From positions 62,001 to 126,000 of the forward strand of contig BCIG01000027.1 of NCBI GenBank assembly GCA_001599915.1: a stretch of DNA of 64,000 nt, in the 5' to 3' direction. This DNA is from Symbiotaphrina buchneri. Taxonomy: Eukaryota > Ascomycota > Symbiotaphrinales > Symbiotaphrinaceae. Position numbers and translations under genes: made by a program. Positions 30,121-42,751 of this stretch are shown in pieces. Numbering within the stretch: the first letter of the stretch is position 1; each line of letters begins with the position of its first letter. The notes under the pieces were generated by a model that saw only the letters and a list, made by a program, of their open reading frames with translations, did no database searches and was not told where the DNA came from.

Positions 30121-32309
30121 ATGGACAATAATCCGATAGACACAATTCCACAGCAAACGGTAGGGAAGGCAACAACAGTTAAGCCGGATGGGGACGAGAT
30201 GCCGTCCCAGGATGTGTCCTCTGCGGCAGTTCAGGAAAAGCAGACTCTGGAGCAGGAGGACGGAGGGCACACTCCAAAGCAGCCGGTCCAATCAATCTAT
30301 GACACAATGGAGGGATTTGTGCAGCGACAAGGTCTAATGGTGAGCAGTATTGGATCGATTGGCATAAAAGGGACAAGGTATACAAGCAACCTATTTCCGT
30401 GGCCCTCTACTATCCCTACCGGTCATATATTCGTTCCTTGTTAGACGACCAGCCCCATCTTGAAATGGTAGATGATCACCTCGAGGATGGCCCAGGACAC
30501 TTCTTTCGAGAACGAGATGATTGTTGTCCACCGGCAGACTCACTGTCGTTACTTGTCCTGGATATACACCCGTCCGGACCGTCCGCACACGCTGTCCAGA
30601 TTAATTGCTCTGACATTGAAGATGTACGTGAGCATGAGGATATCCTTGGAGGGAGAGAAAGCGGGAAAAGTGCTGTCCACCGGCTTATCATCACTGAGGA
30701 CTTATCTCACGCGGCAGTGAACGTCCTGGGGACTGTCCTGGACATTGACCCAAACTTCTTCTACAACCATCTAAGGGACGACCAGGTGACAATGCCGGAA
30801 ACAGGATATAGGCACTCTCCACCCTACTCTCAGCGGATCCGTGGTGGTTAAGGACTCTCTCTGCCTGCCTTCACCCCAGTTTTTGAAAGCACTATTCGTA
30901 GGGGCTTTTTGGGAAGACCCGAAAGAACGCAGGCGCCGGCGGTTCAGCGAGTTCTTGGACAGATCGCATTATGGTCTCAGATATCTGTCAAAGCCCGTGC
31001 AACAGGTGGGCAATCATGCGGGGTTTCTTGTAGAGAATGATGGACCGGGGTCAATGAGGCTGTTTTATTTCCAAAATATCTCAGTGCTTCGGGTTCAGCG
31101 ACCGGGGTGCATCCCAATAAGTGAGGAGCCCCTTTTCTCTCAGGACGGAATCTGACCAACGCAGCTGTTATACTCTTGAACCCTGACCCATCATGGACGA
31201 CGCTGGAACGTGACATTTGGCAGAGATCGGCTGTAAAGCGTCTCCGTGGTCTGTCCAGGTGGGAAGGTATTCCTGAAAAGGTCAAGAAAACTGAGGGCGA
31301 GCCATTCTGGGATACCGTGATAAAAGCGACCAGACCTTTTCGGAACTATCATACTTACGGCCTCCGGAAGCCTCCAAAGGCGGCCTTCATTATCCACTCG
31401 CAAGGAAAATTCAGAGAAACGAAAGGAAGCGATTCGGACTGGCCTCTTGCTCGGGATCTGTTGTGGCATATCATTGAGGGATATGACTTTGCATCCTTCG
31501 ATCAGGAACGATTCGCGAAGAAGATAGAACTCTCTGTTTACGCTAAGATCTCCGAGGCATTTACGACGGCAGTGGCGGAATACTTAACAATTACCAAGTT
31601 CTTCTTGGACCACGAGGATGAACAACACTTCCGCGGACATGTGGAGGTCGAACTCCAGGCACTAGACAGGGCTATCCGCGCTTTCGAGAACACGTTCTGC
31701 GAAATTGAGGCTATCATCCCACGTGGTCTCAAGATCAGTGCCCTTGATCACTTTCCGCGAGCTGAAGTAATCTACTTGAGTCTGAAGCAGAGCAAACTAG
31801 ACTTTGAGAGTCTTCTTGCAAAGATCGATGCCCGAACGCGCGTCATCCAGCTGAACTTGTCAGAGACACAACTTCAGGAGAGCGGGCTGCAGTTGATTGA
31901 AAGCAGGAAAGCAATCGAGCAGGCAGAATCGGTCCGCCGACTTACCAAGCTAGCCTTTGTCTTCATCCCGCTATCGACAGTGTGCTCAGCGTTCGGGATG
32001 AACGTCAGCGAGTTACAGGGTAGCTCCTCCATGCCGTCCGTTTGGTGGTTCTTCATTGTGAGCGTCCTCATTGTTGGTCTCACGATCTTCATGGCAGGAT
32101 TCAACATCATCCGCAATATACTCATGAGGGTGTGCAGTGCCTTTTTACGCCGCTGGAACGAGGAATGGCGTGAAGAAATGGAGAGGCTACCAGGACTTGT
32201 ATGGCGTAAATTCAAACCGTGGGGCTCCAATGTTCAAGGGCACGATTTCCCAGTCGTTCCAGGTGAGCGATCTGGGAACAGGAGAGCTCAAGCCTTAGTG
32301 TCGGTGTAA
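30121..32309 (+). CDS. CorA-like Mg2+ transporter, copy 1 (apparent frame disruptions)
   Basis: Two main exons, 30121-31120 and 31165-32309. The C-terminal exon is clean: CPRAEVIYLSLKQSKLDFES-type coiled stretch, RKAIEQAESVRRLTKLAFV, then the first membrane span, the CorA signature AFGMNVSELQ, and a second span (VWWFFIVSVLIVGLTIF). The N-terminal exon matches copy 2 (YYPYRSYIRSLLDDQPHLEM, CPPADS, INCSDIEDV, LDIDPNFFYNHL) but only if the frame shifts by one base at about 30340 and shifts back near 30800. The middle 450 bases are thus one base out of phase with both ends. No intron of normal length explains this. So the copy is either disrupted or mis-sequenced. Function of the family: Mg2+ (or other divalent) uptake through a pentamer; the fungal N-terminal domain is specific to this subfamily. 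Confidence 0.75.
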
Positions 32310-33008
32310 TTCATCTCTAGAATCTTATTAACGATATTCATCTTTTAGCCGCAATATTAGATATGTGAATTTTTTCATGATAACTCTATTATCCGATTAC
32401 TCATAATAATTACACTTATTGAAAGAGATGCTTAAATGCCATTCTCATCTCCAGTTGCTATTTTAGTCGAGTACTCTAGCTAGAGGGTCGAAAACCATGT
32501 ACGGCGTTGACCAACGGCGTCACGATGATTGGCCAATGGCCAAGAATTGGTGGACCGACTGCAACACCCCTAATCCTCTATTATTTGCAAGTTAACGCAC
32601 GCTTCATGAGACTTATCCCAGGAGCCATACTCATAAAGTGCACCCGCAAAAACAATTACTTGAGACCGGTGCGAATCAATTTTCCGTTCGGATGGTTTCT
32701 CCATGTCCCCAGTCCACGACCGCAGGGCGCGGTTAATGGCTGCACGCGATTGGCAGACGCCGCAGCATCGCCCCTGCAGGCAGCCGCGCGCAGTAGTCCC
32801 AGTCAGGGTCCATCCATGATGCCTCTACCATGTACAGATGAAATAGTGCGAACTTCTGTGGCTGGGTTGTGTTGGTGCTACATACATATATATATCTATA
32901 TAAGTCGTGAACACGGAATGTCTGCCTACAGCTTCACAACGTCGCATCCTTTCCAATATATAGTTTGCTATATTTTGCGGGTACTTGTATCAGAGATATA
33001 GTTTACAT
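32310..33008. other. Intergenic between CorA-like copies
   Basis: About 700 bases. TATA-like alternation (ACATACATATATATATC) at about 32879-32900. Holds the promoter of copy 2. Confidence 0.5.
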
Positions 33009-35369
33009 ATGGCAGATAACACTGTACAGATAACTGCAGCAGGAAGCTCCCAGGACGTGCCGGGACGCAGTACTTCTCCAGCTGGAAACCACCCCGGCGT
33101 CTTCTACGAACATGGCCCGCCAACAGTCCTACCTGAGGATGAAGAAGACCGTGAATTCCGGAATCCGTACGTCGAGGGCTGGCAATGGAAAGAAGACGCC
33201 AACGGTCGCCGCCAATGGTTCGATCATCACATAAAACAAGCCTCGACACATGCTCCTGTTCCAATGTGGCGTCACTATCCGTACCGGCGGCATCTGCGGT
33301 ACTGGACAGAGGAGCAGCCACACCTGAAGTTTCTTGCCAACTACATGAATGATCGAGAGTATATAACCTCGCGGGATCTTATGTCAGATTGTCCACCGGC
33401 CGACTCACGGTGCGTGATGGTCATGGAGCTCCTTGCGGATGGGAAGCCACGGTTTGCGAAGGTTGACTGCTCGGATATTGACGATGTCAATCATGCAGAA
33501 GACATGCTTCGAGGCGAGGGCGACCCTGCGGCGGTTCTCCATAGGGTGATCATCGCGCAAGACCTGGCTCCTGCGATCATTGACGCGCTGGGGACATTGC
33601 TCAATATTGATCCCAATTTCTTCTATGGGCATTTCCACGATCCGCGAGTGGCCATCTCGCAGAACACTTTCTTTAGTATCAGGGCGCGCCGACCCATCAC
33701 CGGTCCATTACCAGTGCCACACTCTGTGCGGTTCACCTCACCACAGTTCCTTAAGGTTACTCTCCCTGGAGACTTTTGGTATATGGACGATGAGCAAGAG
33801 GAGGAAGAACAGAGAAAAGAGGACGAAGATGAGAAGGTCAAGAAGCCGGCCAAAGGACGGGATGAGCGCAGCAGGCCGTGCTGCACGGAGTACCTGTATA
33901 GATCTCATTATAGTCACCGGTATCTTTGGTCACAACTGAACCAAATGGGATCAGTCAGCAAGCCGGGAACCGAGTACTGTGCGAGGATGTGCTACCTCCA
34001 TAATTACTCGATGCTAGAAGTGTCTCATACGACGAGCATTCCAACCAGTAAGTCAAACGAGCACCACTTCAAGCTCAGAAAACTCTTTCTTAGTTGAACA
34101 GCGGTCGTCCTCATGAATCCACCAGCGGCATGGACCGACGAGGAAAGAGAAACATGGAAACGGACGGCAGCAAAAGAAGTCGAATGGTTAGCACAGTATG
34201 ATGATCCTCCTCCAATTGACATGAAGCATCCTCTCTACCGGGCGACGGTGGAAGAGGTCCGAATAACGATGTCTTACCGACCGTTACCGCCATCTCACAC
34301 TCCCCCGTCGGGCAAGCGCTTTATATCTCTTGAAGATAAAAGCGGGGTTCACAGTCTCGAGGAGACGGACCCTGAATGGACAGCTGCTATCCGTTTGTTG
34401 CTTGACGTGGTAGACCAGACCAACATGAAGCAATCTACCCGGAATACATTTCCACTCAAGGTCACCTTGGCGGTGCTATCAAGGATCGCTGATGAGTATG
34501 TCGCATCGGCGGCGGAATGCTTGACAATAAGTCGGGTCTTTCTCCACCGGAAGGATGTTCAAGACTTCCGTGGACACGTCGAGGTCCTACTGCAGACCGT
34601 GAACCAGACCATCTATCAAATGGAAGAGGTACTGTGCGACGACCGTGTCGATGACAGTCCACGGAAGATCAGCCAGCACATTCGCTCTTTCTCTCCCTGC
34701 GCAGAGTCTATATACAGCAGCCTGAAGCAAAGCAGAGCGACGTTGAACTCCATAAATGGGGCAATCGATGCCCGGACACGTATTCTTCAGATGGATCTAG
34801 CAGAAACACAGCTCAAGGAAAGTCGAATGCAGCTGAAAGAAAACCGAAAAGCTATCCAGCAAGCAGAGACGGTGCGACGGTTGACGATCCTTGCATTCTT
34901 CTTTATACCACTGTCCACTGTCTGTTCTGCATTCGGCATGAACGTCAAAGAGCTGCAAGGAGATTCGTCGATGCCTTCTGTCTGGTGGTTTTTCTTGTTG
35001 AGCATGCTCGTCGTCGGTCTGTCCATCGGGCTGGCTGGGATGAACATCATCAAGAACTTGATGACCCCAAGCATTGTGGCCTGTCACAGATACTTGACTC
35101 AATGGAGGCAGGAAGTTCACGCAAAAGTAGAGCAAGATGGTGCAGAGGGAGTAGACGACAACGTGAAACCGCGTTGGGGTCTCTCTCGAGGCTTATTCCT
35201 TCTAGCATGGATTCCATGGCGTGTCTGCAGCTATGCTTATGTCGTTTCAAAGGTGTTGGCAGTGGGCATTCGCCGACTGAACAATCGTGGAAAGAAGCTG
35301 CGCAGGGATGCAGAAGGACAGGACTCGGGCTGGTATATACGGCCAGAGCCGGGCCACAGTATCTTGTGA
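33009..35369 (+). CDS. CorA-like Mg2+ transporter, copy 2
   Basis: Two exons, 33009-34047 and 34102-35369, join in frame to 768 residues. Start chosen at MADNTVQITAAGSS, the first ATG. The N-terminal 350 residues are a fungal-specific soluble domain (HYPYRRHLRYWTEEQPHLKF, CPPADSR, LLNIDPNFFYGHF, SPQFLKVTLPGDFW) with an E/K-rich insert near residues 260-300. The C-terminal part has a long helical stretch with AETQLKESRMQLKENRKAIQQ, then the CorA signature AFGMNVKELQG between two spans (LTILAFFFIPLSTVCSAFG; VWWFFLLSMLVVGLSIGLAG). GMN is the ion-selectivity motif of CorA channels. A long basic tail follows. It lies head to tail with copy 1 and is intact, so it is the likely active member. Confidence 0.86.
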
Positions 35370-36192
35370 ATTGCATCTATACGGGATGGCAGCACTCGAA
35401 GTTCCTACCCCTTTCTCCAATTTCCGGTATATATACAAAGGGCTTCACATGTCGACTACGAGCTGGTGGTGAAGTAGTAAGAAGACAGTCGGCAACTTGA
35501 GAAGTGCGAATTGCAATCAGACACTCCGAGATTCCTGCCTGTTGTGGTGATAGAATGCTTCGTGTTGTTGTGTATGCATTGTGACGTCCATGCGGGCCCC
35601 CGCTCCAACCGATGCTAAAAATGGGGCAGTGCCTGCCCTGGCTAACTCAAACAAGACTCGGGCTAAAACACACAGCCACGTTCTGTGCGCGAAAACTGTC
35701 AAGCGGAGCAGCAGTTGATTGGACAGACCCTTGATGGAAGAATGTTCGACAACTTCGAAGCAGACAAATAATCTTCTGTACGGAGTAGGCTTGCTGAGTC
35801 CTGACTTGGAGCACGAACAGCAAACTTGAATTTGCACTGTACGAGGGCAACCTGAACGCCGTTGTATGATTCAGCCTCCCCTGGATTGATCTCCCTATCG
35901 TCTAGTGGTTACAGTGAAGGAGTACTTGTACGAGCAACGGAAGGCGGACCGTTGACATAGGTACCTGGCGTTGGCATCCGCCTAGCTGGTCCCGCCCCAC
36001 CCTTTTCGTCGCTGTTCGCTGTGTGCCTCTCAGCCCTGTCTGCGCGAGTCAACGCCCTAGCTTTCAGTGCGTCAACCGTCTCAACTTCACTTCACTTCCA
36101 ACCAACAAAGACCTGTCGCCATACTACCGTCTCATCTCTTACTAGCCGGTGTGGGCCACATCATTCACGGGACTGGGCTGTCTCCACGAGCC
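35370..36192. other. Intergenic, patatin-gene upstream region
   Basis: About 820 bases. Contains a short tRNA-like segment at 35892-35914 (listed) and pyrimidine-rich leader-like sequence near 36000-36190. Confidence 0.5.
35892..35914 (+). pseudogene. Possible 5' fragment of a tRNA-Glu
   Basis: TCCCTATCGTCTAGTGGTTA plus CAG resembles the acceptor strand and D-arm (A box) of a eukaryotic tRNA-Glu. The anticodon arm, T-arm (no GGTTCGAATC-type B box) and acceptor 3' strand are absent downstream. Probably a partial copy. Confidence 0.4.
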
Positions 36193-38092
36193 ATGGATGC
36201 CGCGGGCTTACGGCGCAAAGACACCACCAAGGGCCCGCCTCTCCGAATACTATCGCTAGGTAACTCTCCCATACGCCGCGTTGCTTGCCGGGCTAGACTG
36301 ACCAGGACCAGATGGCGGAGGCGTGAAAGGTTACAGTGTACTTCTGATCATGGAAGATCTCATGCACCAGGTATATGTCGGTGCTCACAAAAAGGCGCCG
36401 CCGCCAGGTGAACTTCCGAAACCATGCGATCACTTCGATCTGATAGTTGGGACGGGTACTGGTGGGCTCATCGCGCTCATGCTCGGACGGTTACGGATGG
36501 ACGTCGAGACATGCAAGGAAGTCTACATACGCATGACGCGGAGAGTCTTCGTCACCGACAAAACCGTCGGCGGGATTCCGGTCAAGTCGACATTGTTCAA
36601 GGCGTCCGAACTGGAAGAAGCGATCAAGGCTTGTGTACGAGAACATACAATCTACGAGGATGAGGGGAATGACCTTGCTTCGAGCCCTGTCCAACAGATG
36701 CCAACTACCAGCGTCAGGAGTCCTTATCCGTCTTCACCAAGACGAACTCTAAGCCGGGGGAGTACGACAAGCGATGTTAGCGGGTATGGAGCTTTCCGGG
36801 GAGGCATGAGAGATTGGAGAGGAGGTGATCCGAATGCGCTGCTTTATGATCACAGAGAGCATCGCACGAAAACGTATGTGTCTCACTTCCTCTGCCTACT
36901 CAAGGCTTGCTGACCCTTTCAAAGTGCCGTAACTGCAGTCTACAAGGGGACCCCTCCTGGCGGCGAGGCGATACTCTTGCGCTCGTATGTCGCTCGCTCG
37001 GAACCACCACCGGAGTTCAACTGCACAATATGGCAAGCGGGACGGGCTACAGCAGCCATAGCTGTTGCGTTCAAACCCATACGGATAGGCCAGTCTATAT
37101 TCCTGGATGAAGGGGCTGGGAAGTTTAATCCTGCTCCACGGGCTTTGGCAGAGGCCAAATCCGAGTGGCCTGGTCGAGAAATTGGCATCCTGGTAAGCGT
37201 GGGGACGGGAAAGCCGCCAGACCCACAGTATCGAAAGCAGGGCGGCTGGCTATCATCCTTCGCGGGGCACATAGGGTTTGACGGTTTCATCGAAGCACGG
37301 CAGCAGCTCCTCGAAAAGATAGACCAGTGCCAGGAGATTGACAAGCAGATGGAGAAGACGCCTCTAGCCTTGGCAGGGAACTATTACCGATTCAATGCGC
37401 AGCAAGGCGTTGGTGAGTTTGGGATGAACGAATGGAACCGTCTGGTCGAGATCCATACCAATACCAAGAGATATACTGGCGAGAACCTCACCCATGAAAA
37501 ATTGCAAGAGGCGGGAAAGAAGATCGCAACACTGACGTGGGGCCCGAGAATCGATGAACAGTCCGACGACTCCTTCATCGCACACAGACCGGACCCCTAC
37601 AACCGACCTTTGCCAAAGATACCAGCATTCATGGCAGAATTGCAAGGGTCTATGCCGGTAGAGGCACCGCGGCCGACGTCGCGACACAGTAATCAGATCC
37701 CTCCACGCCAGTATTCGGAGATGGCGAACGAGGATGACAAGTTTGTGGTGATAGCTTCTGATGAATTCCCGCAAGTGGTGGAGTCGACGCTTGCTCCTCC
37801 CAGGTCATCTCACGATCAGATGACAACAAGTCCAAACGGGTCACAGACGTCAGTCTACATCAACCCTCGTCACAGCGGGGAGGAGTACACACTCGCGAAC
37901 GGAGCGGTAAAGCAGTCACCTCCACCGCTGCCACCCAAGACTCCAATACCATATCCTCCTGATCCAGTGACAACAAGGCGGACATCGGGACCGAGGGTGA
38001 GGATGGGCGGGAGGCCACCGTACCCCGTGGACCCAGACGGACCGCCTCCTGTGGTGAACATGGCGCGGAAGCCCGAATCTAGTGGAAGATGA
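36193..38092 (+). CDS. Patatin-like phospholipase family protein, nucleophile Ser replaced by Gly
   Basis: Three exons (36193-36259, 36312-36873, 36925-38092) give 598 residues. The patatin fold is clear: oxyanion loop LSLDGGGVKGYS at residues 20-31, then FDLIVGTGTGGLIALMLGRL, with core G-T-G-T-G where active patatins have G-x-S-x-G. The second catalytic region reads FLDEGAGKFNPAPRAL where the usual DG[GA] Asp motif is NxP linked. So the Ser of the Ser-Asp dyad is missing and the protein is probably not a classical hydrolase. A serine-rich linker sits near 135-185. The C-terminal 200 residues are low-complexity and proline-rich (PPPLPPKTPIPYPPDP), suited to SH3/WW binding. Related fungal proteins probably share the Gly, but I cannot check this here. 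Confidence 0.83.
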
Positions 38093-39349
38093 AGGATTCC
38101 AATGCTTGTTAATGTCTGTTATATATGCATGATACCTATGATTCAGGATTTACGGCGACTATTGATCTGTTTGGGAGGTTTATTTGACGCTTTTGATGTC
38201 CGCTGGAATACGTCATGTGACGGCAGTACTGCGTCCTGTTGACGGACAAGGCATCTTGTCCTCGCATCGGATGCATGCCTTTGGGGGTGATATTGGATAA
38301 TTATGACCGTCCATAGCTTGGATAATGTATTGTCTCTTATCCCTCTTGGTCCATCGGCGGGCATTCCTTCTTATCAGTGACCTCATCTGGCACGCCATTG
38401 TCACGATTTAGACTTCCCACGTTGTCGTGTGCTACTGTCCAAACAATTCGGCCGTGCCGTGTGTTTGGATCTGCGATGGGGCGTGGCTTGACCCCACCAT
38501 TCCAGCCACCGCTTAGTAGAGATAGTAGATCTCTTGGCGAGCGTCTCAGCAGGGTTGCATGTCCGTCGCAGGATTCGTCCGAAGATGTTGGCCCACGTTT
38601 CGCTTTTGACGTCAGTAGCTTGTTGTATGCCAATCACTGCAAAAAAGATAATATGCAGAGAAGATAGGATGCAGCATATCATTCAGCGTGGCCAATTTTG
38701 TGATTATTCTCTTGGGTTTAAATACCAGAACAGCAGGGCTATTTATAAACATGGGATTTTCTTGCTTGGCTTTCCCCGTGGACTCGCTTAGAGGTCAAGG
38801 TCCACTTGATCAGTTTACCTTACTGTGGGTGGTTTAGCTAAATCCAGTGGGGGAAGCTAACTGCGCCTCGCGACTTATTGGGACGCGCAAGACTGGCCCA
38901 GCCCAGCTCGCAAGGTCATGGCACAGGGGGCGTGTTCCAGGGATCCAATACATCTGCTCTCAACGTCAGTTAAGCTTACAACCACCACCATTTGTTCAAC
39001 CACGAGAGGTTTTGTGATATCTTTATTCAGACTGCATTCACGACGTCTTTGACACTTTTCTTCTGTCGCAATCGCTCGGTGCCCGGCTGCGACTCATCTG
39101 TCTCTCACTCTTTGCGGACCTATGGTATTGTGGACAGGGGGACGTCACTAACGAAGCTTACGATCGATCTATGAGCCTTTCTCTAAGACTATGCTTCAAT
39201 TGACTGTCACGACTTCACGATAACGGGTCTTCCTCTGCGCCACGGCCTGGAACTCGACTACATCTACCGGGAACATTGTAATTTCGCCCAGGACCTAACG
39301 ACTAACTCCCACCCCCTTCCGCAGGCTTTCCAGCCTTGCATCCCTCACC
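38093..39349. other. Intergenic and likely 5' leader of the NIPA gene
   Basis: About 1.26 kb. The last 350 bases are pyrimidine-rich and look like a fungal 5' leader. No coding exon recognised. Confidence 0.5.
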
Positions 39350-41655
39350 ATGGACAACGTCCCAACAATCCTCTACTCCGCCAATGAAATATACGCACGA
39401 GCATCCAATTCCACATCAAGCGCCGACACCGCAACACGGCCACCAGTATACAAAGCGGTTGGGATATCGCTCGCGGTAGCATCAGGATTATTCATAGGGG
39501 TATCATTCGTGCTGAAGAAGCTCGGGCTGCTCAAAGCAAACGTCAAATACAATGAAGAAGCGGGTGAAGGATACGGATACCTCAAGAATGCGTGGTGGTG
39601 GTCGGGCATGACGCTCATGATACTAGGGGAGGTGTGCAACTTCGTGGCATATGCGTTCGTCGACGCCATCTTGGTCACGCCGCTGGGTGCGCTGTCGGTG
39701 GTCATAACGACGATATTGTCGGCGATATTCCTGAAGGAGAGACTGAGTTTTGTGGGGAAGATTGGGTGCTTTCAATGTATCGTCGGATCGGTCGTTATCC
39801 TCCTGAATGCACCGGAGCAGTCGTCTGCCGCGAACATACAGGAGATGCAGAAATATGTCATCGCACCAGGGTTTCTCAGTTACGCTGGAGTCATCATAGT
39901 GGGGTGCGCGTTTATTGCGTTGTGGGCTGGTCCCAGGTATGGCAAGAAGAGCATGCTGGTCTACCTGTCCGTCTGCAGTCTTGTTGGAGGGTTGAGCGTC
40001 GTCGCAACACAAGGACTGGGTGCTGCTATTGTGGCACAAGCCGGCGGGGAATCACAGTTTAATCACTGGTTTCTCTACGTGCTGTTCTTGTTTGTGGTGG
40101 CTACACTCCTGACGGAGATCATCTATCTGAATGTAAGCATTTTCCTCCTAAACACGCTTGTCCCCTGCTAACCATGAAACAGAAAGCGCTCAATCTCTTC
40201 AATGCGGCGTTGGTCACCCCTACATATTATGTTTACTTTACCAGCTCGACCATTGTCGCATCATCCATCCTGTTCCGAGGGTTCAAAGGAACTGCATCTG
40301 GGATCACGACGGTCGTCCTTGGCTTCCTGGTGATATGCTCAGGTGTTGTCTTATTGCAACTCTCGAAATCGGCAAAGGATGTACCAGATGCAGCTGTATT
40401 CAGCGGCGATCTGGATCAAGTCCGGACGGTCGCCGAGCAAGAGCAGCCAGAATCGGAACCGAAGCCCGATGCGATCCGTGGTGTTGCTGGCATTATTCGA
40501 TCAATATCGGTCTCAAGACGAAAGATGGAAGAGGAAGAAGCAAGGAGGGTGCACGAGGATCGAATGCGCGACTTGAACTCAATAGGGGAGGACGACGCGT
40601 ACGAATGGGACGGCTTGCGGAGGCGGAAGACCAGTTCCACCCGTCCTAGCACAGCATTGTCTCGGAAGAAGACCGTACATCCACCACTAGGCATGTCCCA
40701 TTTCCCCTCGGAGACGGAGGATGGTCATGGTCACGGTGTGGAAGATGATGACGGAAACGACTTCTTCACCAACGTGGCTAAGCGTGCCAAATCCGTCCTC
40801 CATGTCCAGCGGAAACCTGTTGGTAGTGGTACTGCTGCTGAACATAATGAGGGCGTCTCGTCTGTTCCGTTGACAGAAGTCACCCTGCCTCCATTCAAGA
40901 CTGAGGAGGAATTCGGCACTAGAGAACACGTCTACGGCCTTCCCGAGGGACTTCTGCCCCAGTCTGAAGATCGTCATCTTAACTGGGCGGCTGAAGTGGG
41001 CACTCCACCTCGGTCTCGTGCCAACACTTTGGCACCGACCCCGCCTCCTCATGCTGCCAAGCCACAGAACGCGAAGCGGCAGTTTTCCTTCCAGGCTGCT
41101 TTCCACCGACACAAATCGACTGATGGGACAGTGGAAAGCAACGATTCCACCCGGCCACCTACACGATCTGGACTCGGCTCGCGGGGTAGCAGCAAGGCCC
41201 ACCATCAATTCCCGCGGAACATCAAAGCTACGGAAGAGGAGCGGTTAGGGCTTGTGACGGGCGACTCGAGAGCGGAAAGGGTCATTGACCGCGAACAGCA
41301 TATCCCAGATACTCGAAGCGAGAGCTCGGGCTCGAGTGATGGTTTGGGCGTTGAAGAGCTACCAGATGAATGGCGTGTCAGCGGCAGTGCGAGCGCCGCG
41401 GTATTACCAGCCTATCTGTCTGGTTTGAGCGGAGTCAGTAGGATGAGCGGTTCGCCGCATCTAGGCGCACACACTTCTCCCAGATTGGGGACCCAGACAC
41501 AGAGTTCAGCGGCTGGGGCACCTCAGCAACAGCAGGCTCCGATGTTACCGCAGCTGGCGAGGGTGACGAGCGATGAGGAAGAGTACTTTAATGTGCCGCA
41601 CCCGCGGCCAGCTGGAGGGAGTGGCGGCGGTGGGAGTGGTGGGGCGTTCATATGA
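39350..41655 (+). CDS. NIPA-type (DUF803) magnesium transporter
   Basis: Two exons, 39350-40132 and 40183-41655, give 751 residues. The N-terminal 360 residues hold about nine hydrophobic spans with NIPA landmarks: YKAVGISLAVASGLFIGVSF, LKNAWWWSGMTLMILGEVCN, FVDAILVTPLGALSVVI, LKERLSFVGKIGC and, across the intron, ALNLFNAALVTPTYYVYFTS. This is the drug/metabolite-transporter-like fold of NIPA1-4 and fungal homologues, which carry Mg2+ in the plasma or endosomal membrane. The remaining 390 residues are a cytosolic, disordered tail rich in S, P, E and R, ending in a glycine run (GGSGGGGSGG). The tail is typical of filamentous fungal members. It is the third Mg2+-family gene within 11.5 kb. Confidence 0.88.
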
Positions 41656-42751
41656 AGGCTGCTTCTGGGCTCGTTTGAGATGGGTTTTGGATGGATTGCG
41701 ACGCTATGTTGGAAAGGGATTGTCAAGTGTGAATATACCCACTGGGATTTGTTTAAGGGTTCGTTTGCTTTTGCAGGCTCTGAATGAATCAGTCATGAGG
41801 TAACGTGCTTCTGGTGATTGCTGTGCTGTCAAGGCAAAGACCGGACAGTGTGCGGAGTTTGGATCGGAGGACGGCCTATAGATAAGCATTGAGTTTGCTT
41901 AACATAAAGCAAGCCAAATGAACAATAAACGCTCAATTGCAAAATGTCCCTGACATGAATATTAAATTGTGACCTGCTGAGCCATAACTAAGCCGCGTTC
42001 TCCTACAAAACATGGGATAATTTCCATCTCATCTTGTAAGACCAGAAACTGTCAAATCTGGGTGGTGGCGCCACGATCAGACTACGGCAGAAGACGTCAA
42101 AGCGGGCCGATCCCGCGGGAAGAGGACACGAATGGGAGCTGTGGAGCGAGGGAGCTTGGGCCGACCCAACCAAGATCCTCCCTCTCCTTCCAATTTGTCC
42201 AGACCTCACTCATTAGATACAGCTATTGTGCGAGATTTACACGCAGTAAATTCAGACAGACGCTCAAACATCAATTCGGCTCAGTGTTAAGACGGGGGCC
42301 GAGGTCTTCTTCTCCAAGCAATCCCAAGAGCCGTGGGGAAGTACCGGGTTCGCGTCCACACGACGAGACCCCGGATGCACGGCATTGGTGGTGGCAGGGC
42401 AGTGTGGGCGCTTGCATGACACCGTCGCCGTTGCAAGTCAACCTTAGCTTGCTCACCGTATCCTCTCCCTGGAAAAGGCCGAGGGGGCATGCGAGCAAGC
42501 AGACGTTTTGGAGCAGTTGTGCTCGACAACAAACGGTTGACATTTGCAGCGCTTGACAAGCAGTGTTGGTGTCGGCACTGGTGAACAAGGTGTTCTGATT
42601 CACTGCTGCACGTGTGTTGATACTGTGGGCATGTGAGGGCAACAGACACATGTGACCAGGATACAGGATATGCTCTGAACAGATCCGAGGAGCATCAACA
42701 CCGCCTCCTACCGTGAACCACCGACACGCATACCACATCACCGCCGCAACC
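41656..42751. other. Intergenic, 1.1 kb
   Basis: 3' region of the NIPA gene and upstream region of the next gene. No exon, tRNA or repeat recognised. Confidence 0.5.

Noticed and set aside
30399-30851. Treating the middle frame of CorA-like copy 1 as a separate gene
   Set aside because: It aligns as the interior of copy 2, so it belongs to the same gene.
36491-38061. Several minus-strand frames opposite the patatin-like gene
   Set aside because: Shadows of the spliced plus-strand gene; no motifs or start contexts.
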